Assembly (NCBI GenBank): GCA_003254905.1
Contig: QANU01102192.1
Location: 109,311-173,310, forward strand
Length of the DNA stretch: 64,000 nucleotides
Direction: 5' to 3'
Source: Nissolia schottii
Lineage: Eukaryota > Streptophyta > Magnoliopsida > Fabales > Fabaceae
Shown: piece after piece, positions 11,616 to 22,414 of the stretch
Numbering within the stretch: the stretch's first letter is position 1
Layout of the letters: each line of letters opens with the position of its first letter
Notes under the pieces: generated by a model
Told to the model about the DNA's origin: nothing
Databases searched by the model: none
The model's input: the letters and a program-made list of their open reading frames with translations, nothing else
Program-made: the position numbers and the translations under genes

Positions 11616-13500
11616 ATGGCTCTCTTTCTCTTTGCTATTTTAATGTTGATGGCCCTTTCAAGCAATGCTGACTGGCCACCTTCCCCTTGCTATTGGCCAA
11701 GCTCCAAGTTCAGGTCTTTGAGCTTTCACAGAGGCTTTAGGAATCTCTGGGGCCCTCAGCACCAAAGATTAGAACAAAATGCTTTAACAATTTGGCTTGA
11801 TAGAACCACAGGTATGCATCTTAATTACTTGTTTTACTTCGCTTTATAAATGTTTTTATATCTTTTCTGCTACATATCATTGAAGGTTATTATGTTAATG
11901 ATTAATCTAATCCACTTCCACTTGATTGGTGTTTGGTAATCACAGGAAGTGGCTTCAAGTCAGTTCGTCCATTTCGATCCGGTTACTTTGGTGCTTCCAT
12001 TAAGCTCCAACCTGGCTACACTGCAGGAGTTATAACAGCTTTTTACGTAAGATTATGGCCACATAATCATTTGACAAAAGAATTAGTTGATTGGTTGTAA
12101 TTTGCAAACTATACTAGTGTATTAAAACTATGATTTGAGGATATGTTAGAATGAGTTGGGACTCAAATTTGCATCATTCAATCCATAGTCTAACGTTCTG
12201 TTTGGCTAATTATACATGTTACTAAATTGTGTAATGGTTTTGATTGATTTTTTGCAGCTTTCCAACAATGAGGCACATCCTGGCTTCCATGATGAAGTAG
12301 ACATTGAGTTTCTTGGGACAACATTTGGAAAGCCTTACACATTGCAGACCAATGTTTACATAAGAGGGAGTGGTGATGGGAAGATTATAGGCAGAGAGAT
12401 GAAGTTCCATCTATGGTTTGATCCTACCAAAGATTTTCATCACTATGCTATCTTGTGGAGTCCTAAGGAAATAATGTAAGTCACTTTACTTTTAATTTTC
12501 ACTTTATGGTGATTGTGGTGTGACATTGTGTGCAATTTAATGCATAGATAGATTTTTTTTTATTACTAGTCCAAATCAGTATAGAACTATAGATTGAACT
12601 CCAGACAAAGTAGGCACTATTTGGTTTTCTCATGAAGTAGATAGGAGAGAAGATAAAATGAATCCGCAGTGCAAAGCTTGGATTGGACTCGTGTGTATGT
12701 GTCACTGGTTTGATTGGTTCCTTGATTATTTCTTATCAATTGGTGTCATAGTTATAATAAGCACGACAGATGAAAGGGAAAGGGTTTCGTTTTCTCTGAA
12801 ATTAAGGAAGAAAGCAAATGGGGATTTGGCAGGGTTAATGTATCATACTAAGAATATATTAGAATCAAGATCACATGAGTGGCACAAAAAAACATAATCA
12901 TAGAAGTGTGGGGTGAACAAAATCTGATATCAACCCACTAATCAAAAGTTTAAAAGTAACATTAATTTATTTGATATTCTTTTGATGTCCACCGAAATTA
13001 TAAAATGAGTTCAACTATATAAGTCCATAACCTCTGATTAAATATCAATGTCAAACTTTTTAACGCTGATGGTTTATATGAATGTGTACATTTACATTTT
13101 ACTGACATTGAATAAATGAGTTATCTTAATTAGATTCCTAGTGGATGATGTGCCAATAAGGAGATACCCAAGGAAGAGTGCTGAAACATTTCCACTAAGG
13201 CCAATGTGGCTCTATGGTTCAATATGGGATGCATCATCATGGGCAACGGAAGATGGAAAATACAAAGCTGATTACAGGTACCAACCTTTTGTAGCAAGGT
13301 ACACAAACTTCAAGGCCAGTGGCTGCACAGCCTATGCACCGCGGTGGTGCCAACCAGTCTCGGCCTCACCGTATCGGTTGGGTGGGTTGAGTAGGGAGCA
13401 GTACAGGGCAATGAGGTGGGTGCAAAGGTACCACATGGTTTACAACTATTGCCAAGACCACAAAAGGGATCATAGGCTAACACCGGAGTGTTGGGGTTAA
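11616..13500 (+). CDS. XTH32: Xyloglucan endotransglucosylase/hydrolase, XTH31/32 type
   Basis: Exons 11616-11811, 11946-12046, 12258-12475 and 13134-13500 splice in frame to 293 codons. The protein cuts and religates xyloglucan tethers in the cell wall (glycoside hydrolase family 16). Residues 1-18 form a hydrophobic signal peptide ([18 protein letters not shown]) before [10 protein letters not shown]. The catalytic motif HDEVDIEF is at residues 110-117, with the E-x-D-x-E acidic residues at 112, 114 and 116. The usual N-glycosylation site just after this motif is absent (LGTTFGKPY follows), as in the group III-B XTHs, some of which act as hydrolases. The C-terminal XET region has the expected Cys pairs ([11 protein letters not shown] and [18 protein letters not shown]). 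Length and intron layout fit the family. XTH31 is the alternative name. The third intron is 658 bp. Confidence 0.93.
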
Positions 13501-13859
13501 AAATTAAATAATAATAATAATAAAAGGGTTGAAATGAATTAAATGTTCACATTTTTGGTTGTTGTTTTGCTTATTTGTAAGTGATGAGTGGAAGAAGTGT
13601 GGCTAAATTGGGCTGCATTTAGGTCCCATAAAAGGGATAAAAAGACAGGAACACTGTTGTCCTGTGATTTGTTTTGTTCTTTTATGCTTAAGAAAAAGGT
13701 ATTTTTTTTTTTTTTTTCATTGTGGACTTTGAGATGGGGCCCCACATCATGGCAGCAACATTGATGCAAGTGTACGGGGAGGGGTTGAGCGTCCAAGACT
13801 CTCAAGACACGAGAAAATTTGGAACATTGTGTGGGTTTTTTTTTTTTTTTTTTTTTTTT
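13501..13859. other. 3' flank of the XTH gene
   Basis: AT-rich 3'UTR and trailer, with AATAATAATAAT at 13507-13522. It ends in a 24-base T run at 13836-13859 that leads into the assembly gap. No second gene is seen. Confidence 0.6.
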
Positions 13860-14265
13860 NNNNNNNNNNNNNNNNNNNNNNNNNNNNNNNNNNNNNNNNN
13901 NNNNNNNNNNNNNNNNNNNNNNNNNNNNNNNNNNNNNNNNNNNNNNNNNNNNNNNNNNNNNNNNNNNNNNNNNNNNNNNNNNNNNNNNNNNNNNNNNNNN
14001 NNNNNNNNNNNNNNNNNNNNNNNNNNNNNNNNNNNNNNNNNNNNNNNNNNNNNNNNNNNNNNNNNNNNNNNNNNNNNNNNNNNNNNNNNNNNNNNNNNNN
14101 NNNNNNNNNNNNNNNNNNNNNNNNNNNNNNNNNNNNNNNNNNNNNNNNNNNNNNNNNNNNNNNNNNNNNNNNNNNNNNNNNNNNNNNNNNNNNNNNNNNN
14201 NNNNNNNNNNNNNNNNNNNNNNNNNNNNNNNNNNNNNNNNNNNNNNNNNNNNNNNNNNNNNNNNN
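13860..14265. other. Assembly gap (406 N) between homopolymers
   Basis: The gap is bounded by a 24-base T run on the left and a 15-base C run at 14266-14280 on the right. Both are typical places where sequencing fails. Open frames drawn across it are artefacts. Confidence 0.98.
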
Positions 14266-14280
14266 CCCCCCCCCCCCCCC

Positions 14281-15757
14281 AAAAAAAGTCGGGCACCTAT
14301 TGGTAAACCAACATTATCAAATCAAATCATATACATACGTCCAAACAGTTTCGGCCAAAAACAAAGGCATCAATAATGAGACAAAAACTAATATTAAAAT
14401 GGTATAGTAATTTAGTAGCATTAAATTAATTAAGGAAACGTGATTGTCCCTCCAATCCAAATTGTATCAACTAGGATTGCTTACTGAACTTGGTGGTGGA
14501 GGACGATAATAATGCATGCATAAAGCAGAGGGCCATAATGCCGGGATCAAACAAATGGGGTGGTTGGCGAAGAGCTTTTGAACACATTAATAGTGACAAA
14601 GATCACCAAACAAAAGAGACATGCTTAAGAGATTGTTGAATAATCATCCTTCAATCTCTCTCACCCTATCCCATTCCTCTGCATTTTGATTCTTCGTTTC
14701 TTAGTTGATTGATGTGAGATGAAGTTGATGTTGGACCCAACGAATACAACTTCAACGTATCACAAAGCGTTTAATTAGAGTAGAACCCTCTCCCTCCGAA
14801 CACAAGTTGAAGTGAAACATCTACTCTAAAATCGAAAACACTTCTTGACTATACTTAAGACATGTATAATTAGATATCGATTAGCAATTCACTTTCTTTT
14901 GGCCTCGTGTAGGCCAGGGCATCATAGCTATTGGTCTCTTCAAACATAGTTTTGTTCTTGTCGACCGAACGTAAAAAAATGTTATTTATTAGTTGTGATT
15001 GTAAATGAATTTCACGTCTTTGATTTTCTCAGTTGACAAAGATAATTCTTTTTTTTTTTTTCCTTTCTAATATGATCAAAATGTTTCCCCATGCTTGGGT
15101 GAGACTAATCTTACTCGCCTTTGACTTAAACCAAACCACAACTGCTTCTAGTAGGTTTTGAACCTCTGTTTTGAGCAATATTAGTACTCTTTACATTTCA
15201 AACAATAGGAAACACATTGAACCAAAAAAAATGAGGAAACATATTCATCTCATAAACCACTCCATTTCGAACAAATGCAATTCTATATCTTCAATTCCCA
15301 AACCTAACCCCAAAAACCATGCTAAATGAGAATGCAATCATATCTTGACAGAGAACCCTTATGTCGCCTACTAAGTAGAAAAGACGGACAAACCTCTCAT
15401 CCATGACATGTAGGGCTCACATAAAAGAGAAATAATATTTGTGCTTATTTAATAAATAATATGAAACAAACACAATGCCGACTCACACCTCATCCACAAT
15501 GTCCCACATAAAATAAGCGGACAATGTAGTCTGTTTCATACTTATCATAATTACATGGATGAAAACTTTTTATGTACTTCCAAAGTAATACACACATAGT
15601 TACAGTAAATCATTAGTAAGCTCTATGCAAGGCACTAAATATCACTCTATGTTTAAGGACAGCTGAAATTCTCTAAATGTAATTTGGAACAAAAGAATTG
15701 AACCGCCTTTTTCTTCAAAGAATGATTAGTATAGAAATTGCAAAATAGAGAATTACC
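14281..15757. other. Spacer downstream of the XTH and RFWD3-like genes
   Basis: AT-rich DNA between two gene 3' ends, XTH ending rightward and the RFWD3-like gene ending leftward. The right few hundred bases should be the RFWD3-like 3'UTR. No open frame, RNA gene or clear repeat is seen. Confidence 0.55.
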
Positions 15758-18700
15758 TTACGAGAGTTTGATACGAAAAAGCTGCAGTGTCTTCTCACTT
15801 AAACAACCAAGAATTCCATGACCAGGTGAGTACCTAACATCACGGACCTGAGCTGGCAATTTAAATTGCTGAAAAGCTCTAAAAGATGGCAGCTCATGCA
15901 AGACCAATTCACCTGACACTTCATCTCCGGCTGCAAACAATCTGCTCTGATTCTCCATGTCTATAATTACGCATTTAGGTAGTCGAATTTTACTTAGATT
16001 GGCACACGAGGAACCCATCCTTTGGAAATGACCACTACCCTGTCTCGTGAACAAAATATGAGATCCCTGTGCTACTTGTCCAATAACTTGAGAAGACGTG
16101 GGCGATAGTTGGGAAAGCGGCACTTCCATTGACATGCCAAATTTTGGCCGGTATGAAACAACAATGTCATCACTGCTAGCACAATAGGCAAGTGATATAC
16201 AAACTCCTTGATTATCAGTTTCAGGAATCACAAGCGGCCTTCATTAAAATAAATGAAAACAAAAGAAGGCATTATGACAGCTAATAGAAGAAATGAAAAA
16301 TAGAGCATGAGATAACTTCTACATAATTGCTTTCAAAAAATATCACTGGACTTTTGGAACCAAATAAACATATGCAGTGGAAGATTGGAATAACCCATCA
16401 GAATGAAAATAATAGCAAACACAAAGATAAAGCCAATGTCCACAAAATGAAAACAGCCTACCGTTCTACAGAATCAATATTCCACTGACAAAGTCCAATG
16501 GCAGATGCAGATAAGATGGTGTTAACACTAGAAGGAAAACTTGAAGTTTGTGCAAGAGATTGTACAGTATGAACAGGGTTGCTCGTTAACCCAATCAAAG
16601 ACTTCATAGGTCCTGTAGTTTGTCGCATATCAAACACCAGGACAGAACCATTCTGCAGGAAAGTTATATGAACTATGAAGATTAGCATTTGAAGTTCATA
16701 CGTCCCACAAATACAAAAACATCAATGCTGACCTGAAGTCCAGCATATATGTAATGTGAGCTGTTGAGATCCCATGAACATGACCAAGCAGGATACTGGA
16801 ATATAATGCTAGTAAGATAACAAAACCCAAAGAGGACTAGTAAACTCCAACTTGCGTCAGAATGCAAGGTTCAAATTAGTCTCTTTCTTCTCTTAATCAT
16901 AACATAAAAGCCATAGAGCATAGCAATATAAACTATTACCAACAGCTTTTATTTTGGTTACCTCATTACCAATAGTTTTTCTTTTTGTTACCTCATTACC
17001 GACAGCTTTCGTTTGTTACCTCATTCCCAACAGCTTTATATAGTATATTAATTTACAAAATCAAAATAAGGGGTCAAACTTCTACCTGTAGATCATAATT
17101 GACAACAGGATTTTTGCTCACCACGCTGCAACACCATGAACTACGTCAATGACCAAGTTTTACTATGTCAGACAAAAGGAATTAGTACTTGATGGAATCA
17201 TACCTGAACACCGATAACGTCTTCCCTAATGAAGCGTAGAGAGCCAGGCTACTATTAGAAGGAGAAATATGTATATCTCTAATACCATTTGTAGCAGACG
17301 GCAGGAAGATGTCTTCCATCTCAAACGGAGGTATCAAGCTCATCTACAAAACCAGGTTAGCGTAAAGATAAAAGGGAAACCCTTCGTACAAAGAGATACT
17401 AAAGCAACATGCTGTACACACAGATATTTCAACGTTCAAAATCTTACTTTAGTTAGGAAGTGCATTCCACCTATCGTCCTTGGCTTTTGTGCAATTAATA
17501 AAATTTGATTTGAAGCATCCACATCAAATAAACGTGCACCGTCCAGATGAAACACTTTCTAAAAAGAGAATAGAAAGAAAATTTAGAATAAATTTATTAT
17601 ACTTTGGATGTGCGTAATAAACTCTCCCTTTCCGGTGAACAAGGATGGAGTGAATAAAGCTGAAAACTAGACAAGAGTAAAAAAAAAATATCATACCTGC
17701 AATTCAAAATGGCAAAGAGATCCTCTTCCACAGGATGGTGAGCTGAAGTTGTACTCTACGAAATTTATTGAATGAAAGTCAATGTGCTCAAAACCAATAT
17801 TTATTTTGGATTAGGGAAGGTCTTTAGGAGGGGAAAGAAAATTAAGACAGGAGTTTCATCTGAATTCTGAAAGCATGATTACCATATTCAGATCTCTGTT
17901 GACAAATCCCATTGCCATTTATCAATCCAGATTGCCTGCTCATCCTATCTAGTAGTAGTTGTTCCAAATAAGTGTTTCTCTGCGGGACCAAAACAGAAAG
18001 GCTCATGAGTTGCAGTTTGCACCAAATCTTTATATCAACTCAAACTGCTTGAATTTCTTTCCCCAATGCTCCTCAAGCAGATACCTCAACTTTTAACATC
18101 CAAGATTCAGAAACTAAACAGTCATGCTTACAAAGAACCAATGAAATTGAAGATTTCCAAGTACTGCTTCCAAGGGAGGTAAATAACAACACTAAGGGTG
18201 CCATTGTACAGGTTCCAAGTTGTAACAAAATGGGTAGGCGAAATGGGAACTTTGATGTTGGAAAAACCACGGCACGTTAGTGCAATATAAAACAGACAAT
18301 TACGAAGTACCAAAAGTGAATGGTAGCCGTGGAAAAGGGTTCTAGTATTAAAAAATGGTAGATTCACATTGAAAAAGAGGCAGGTGCCATATATAGATAT
18401 GTATAAAGGATACCTCCGTAAGCTTTTGAACTTGCAGATGCAATGCAGCTTCTATATTCCGCCATCCAGCTTCTTTCTTGCGCCAATCAGCACCCTGAGA
18501 ACATAATTGACATTTGAATTATTTTCTTAACCAAGAATGATGGAAATTCAGCCTCTTATATTCCAGCAGAATCCAATCCCACATGAAGCTAGGAGTACGA
18601 GAGTGAAATTTTAATATCTACCAGGTAGACACAAATAGCTAAACAACTGGGAGACCTATTATTTTTCCCCCCAGAAGATATAATGCAGCAAGAACATTAT

Positions 18701-20037
18701 TAAACAGCAGCATCTTACCTTATTTTCAAGATCAGCACATTTGGCCTCAAGTGTCCGAATTTTCTGCACAAGAAAAAAATAAAAAAGAAAGACCGATCAG
18801 ACAAATTAAGTTCCTAAAAGTTTATTGTGAAATTTTGAATGTGCATAAAATTAGCCTGACCTTTTGAGATTCTCCATCAATTGTAACTACCCGGGACGCA
18901 TAGAGCTTCCTCACATCCCTTAATGAGCATTTCCTATTGCATTGAGGACACTGGAAGGAAATAAAACAACACATAAAACATGAATGACAAAGTTGTTTTC
19001 ATTTCATTAAGCATATCAACTTCAGAAAATAGTTCAGAACCTATGTTGCATAGGTACGGGTATGACAAAATATAGTATATTAAAACACAACAATAGAAAT
19101 GATAAAGTACTTAAATAATAAGATAAATGTAATTTAATGGTGTTCTAACTCCAATTTTTCATCAAAGTACTATACAACATAGTAAGCAAGCAAAATTATT
19201 TAAATAGGTATAAGATTTGATAGGAAGAAATAGTAGTTTGTTCTATTTAAAAGCAAAATAAAAAATTTAATTGTAAATTTTGATATTTTTTAAGAACAAT
19301 GTTGAATTTTATAACATCTACTTATTGAAATGCTTAACCTAACAGGAGTACGTATCCGTTGCAGCTATTTCGGAGCATCCATGCTTCATAGTTCAGAACC
19401 AAGATAAACAACTACCTTCCCGGAGCTTTTTCTCTGTTGAAGCCATCTCTTGATGCAAGACATACCATATATGTGTCCACATGGAAGACAGCTGAATCAA
19501 ACAAATTACCATACAGTCAATTCATATATACCAATCAACAATTTCACAATGAAATTATCCAATTAAAATTAAATCAGACAATAATAATTTGAAGTATAAA
19601 GGGGGGTGGGTTTGGGGAGTAGCATTGGACCAGATATGGTGGTCGCCGGTATTGGTCCAGGCTTCCATGCAAATAGGGCAAAAGAGGCCGTCAATGTCGG
19701 TGCGGTTCCACTCGATGCCCTGGCTGCCGCCGTCAATTGCCAACAACGAAGACGAAGCCTCTCCTCCGCCTTCAGTTCTGCGGCGCTTGTTGTTTCCGTC
19801 CTCTAATTCTTCGACGTTATCCTGAGATTCGTCGGGGATGATAACGATTGGTTGATTAGAGGTGGAATGAATCCCCTCCCGCGGAGCCCTAGGCGAGTAA
19901 TCTTCGTCCTCCTCCTCGTCTTCCTCTTCTTCTTCTTCTTCCTCCTCTTCGTCGTCGGTGGCTCCAAAATCGGCGGCGGTTAGAATGCGGCGTGGCGGTG
20001 GAATTTGGTGGGCGTGAGGGTTTAAGGGACTGGCCAT
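15758..20037 (-). CDS. RFWD3: RING and WD40 E3 ubiquitin ligase, RFWD3 type
   Basis: Thirteen exons join in frame to 626 codons: 19631-20037, 19416-19491, 18861-18950, 18719-18763, 18414-18494, 17883-17979, 17697-17755, 17448-17558, 17204-17343, 17086-17125, 16733-16795, 16462-16652 and 15758-16238. RFWD3 is a nuclear ubiquitin ligase that acts on RPA and RAD51 at stalled forks in animals, and the plant role is inferred. Residues 28-46 are an acidic Glu/Asp run. A KRRR basic patch follows at 84-87. The RING spans CPIC (120-123), LPCGH (138-142), GMSC (145-148) and CPQC (162-165). Residues 166-265 look like a coiled coil. The rest fits degenerate WD40 blades (for example IRDIHISPSNSSLALYAS and YPAWSCSWDLNSSHYIYAG). 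It ends at LFRIKLS. The start lies about 40 bp from the end of a GC-rich leader. Confidence 0.9.
16934..17038. repeat. 30-bp minisatellite in intron 10 of the RFWD3-like gene
   Basis: About 3.5 copies of a unit close to ATTACCAACAGCTTTTATTT plus TTGGTTACCTC lie in tandem. Successive units are 30, 30 and 28 bp, with the fourth cut after CAGCTTTATA. The array lies wholly inside the intron between exons 16733-16795 and 17086-17125. Confidence 0.85.
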
Positions 20038-21055
20038 GGTCAGAGAGCGGAGAGTGAACTGTGTGGCCCTAAACCTAAAAACGGCAGCAGGGCTACTTAC
20101 CGTTTAAGCGGAAACAAATCAAGTACCCTGAGGCGCGCCAACTCCTTACTTGACTTCAATCTTTTTGGAATTTACCACTAAATTGTTTGCGTGAACGTCA
20201 CGTTACGTTGGAGGACACAAAAAAGGCCTGTTGGGTGTGCTAGAATTCTTGGAAGAGTGGTATTGCTATAAAAAAAAAAATATATATATATATATATAAG
20301 TTAATTTTGTATATTTAGTAAATAAAAAATAGACATGTTTTTGTTGTTATCCTTTAAAAGTCAAGGGTGTTGTTAGAAATTTTTATAAGTGACTTTTTAA
20401 AATTAGTTTGTACTCTCTAAATATTAAAATGTTAATATAATCTTAAATTTAAATGGTTATTATTACTTTCTTTAATGTTTATGTTTATTATAATAATTTT
20501 TGATATAAATATCAATTTTAAAATATATTTATCAAATATTACTCTTGTGACTTCTGTTTATTGAGAGTTATTTTCTTATTATGTTACTAAACAATGTTGT
20601 TATTGTTTTTAAAAAGTCAAAGAACTAAATCGTTCTCAAAATGTCACAACATTACTAAATCAAGTTATGTGCTAAAGAGGGTACGATCTACTTTTATTTT
20701 ATATGCACTCAAATGTAAAGTGTTTGACTTGTGTAAATAAGAATTTTTGTTTAAATTAATGAGGCTAAACCTCATATTGATTTCTCTTAACAATGTTTTT
20801 TTGGGTTAAAAGAGTGATAGATCTTGACTATTCAAATTTTTTTAAAAAAAACCTTCTAGAAGATTCATAACTCTCTTATGAGAGGTTGAGTTAACCAAAT
20901 TCTTAATAATAGAAGCTCCTTACTTTGCATTAACCCCAATGCTAAACAGATGAATAGATCTAGCTAAATCTAAGCATAAGAGTACATATTATTTTGATGG
21001 TATAAGAGTACATAATATAACCATTCATATAAAAGTACATAATATGATCGTCAAC
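20038..21055. other. Promoter side of the RFWD3-like gene and AT-rich spacer
   Basis: The first 100 bases are relatively GC-rich and include CCCTAAACC, a telo-box-like motif common in plant housekeeping leaders. The rest is AT-rich, with a (TA)9 run at 20281-20298. No gene is seen. Confidence 0.5.
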
Positions 21056-21846
21056 AGATTTATACAACCAAATTCTACAAATAAATTGATGATCATCATA
21101 AAAAAATAATTCTGATGATCATCATAATCTTTCAAAATTGAAACATGTTTGTACACATCAAAATATGCCTTTAAAACATTCATAATGCTTTATCCTTGAA
21201 TGGCAAATTTTTGGTTTGTTAAAATTGTGTGTAAAACTACATCACTGGCGCTTTTGGCATATTTCTCGTTTGAGGCGAGGATTGTTCACATTTCAGCGTT
21301 GCTTCATGTCTATATTTGTTTCTCCAGATTCTAGAATCTAGATTGTAGAGTTTTTGTATCTTGTTTAATTGGAGGGTTCTACTTATTATCTTATTAGAAT
21401 CAAGGAATTGTTGCTGCTGAAGATGGAAACATGGTTTATATTTTATTCAACTTTTTTGTGGGCTAGTGATGCTAACATCATTCTGTTTTCAGTTTTCTTT
21501 AAGTTGTTTTATGCCTTGTAGCTGTTTGTGAAAATGGTTCACAAGAGATATCCCCACAATCAACTGTAGCTCAAGAACAAAAACTACAATGTTTGCCGCA
21601 CATCATTTTATTAAAACATTCTTATACATTTTTAGAAAAAGCAATAACATTCTAACGCAATTTATCTACTTGAAAAGTTGTTTTGGATTTCTTAAGCTGA
21701 TACTTTTATTAATAAAACAGAAAACACAATTTCTTTGTTAAATAAGAATAGTATAAAGATAGCAATAAGTATGCATGATCATCAGAATTATTTTATGATG
21801 ATCATCAATTTATTTGTAGAATTTGGTTGTATAAATATCAATCTAT
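21056..21846. mobile_element. Element with about 65-bp terminal inverted repeats
   Basis: The left end at about 21058-21122 reads ATTTATACAACCAAATTCTA, then CAAATAAATTGATGATCATC, then a TAATTCTGATGATCAT core. The same string appears as the reverse complement at about 21774-21838, with a few indels. The inverted repeats are therefore about 65 bp and enclose about 650 bp without coding potential. I see no target duplication. It could be a non-autonomous DNA transposon or two copies of a small MITE in opposite orientation. Confidence 0.68.
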
Positions 21847-21849
21847 AAT

Positions 21850-22414
21850 TCATTTGGGAGAAATAGAACAAAGCTTATGTATTTCAAAAGCTCTAGTCCC
21901 ATATTGGTTACATCACAAACATTTTAAGTGTTTATATACCTTTAGTTGTTGTTCTTTTGGTAAAAAGAGTTGAGAATGGAGTTGTGCTCGCGCGCATGAG
22001 TCCAAAGTCATTTCGATCCTTCGAAATGCAAATCGATGGATTCTCCCCTGCGCGCACGATAAATAGTGTCCCGATCTTTTTACATTTTTTATGATTTTTT
22101 GTAGTTTACCTAAGAACCCACGATTTTCACATATACGAGCGTTTACTTTCATTTTAATTAAACAAAATAAAAATAAAAATTATTTGTCCGAAATTCTCCC
22201 TTACTGATAATTTGAGAACATTGTAGGGATATCTCTTATTACACAATTACACAGTGCATAACAACTAAACATTTTATATGCATTAAAAAAAAAAAACCAA
22301 AAGGGTAGCCGAGAATTATTATTTTTTTGTGGTTCAACAAAAGACCTGGTTGGGTTGGAAATTTAGTGCTAGAAGAATCGAATAAGGCAGAGAACAGAGA
22401 AGAGGAAGAAGGGG
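21850..22414. other. Upstream spacer and promoter of the ACR2-like gene
   Basis: AT-rich DNA with a short G/C-richer patch near 21990-22060 (GCGCGCATG and CGCGCACG). No gene is seen. The last 60 bases are a purine-rich leader (AGAGAAGAGGAAGAAGGGG) just before the start codon. Confidence 0.5.

Noticed and set aside
13722..14407. Several open frames of 160-250 codons on both strands
   Set aside because: They run across the N gap and homopolymers, and the unknown codons keep them open artificially.
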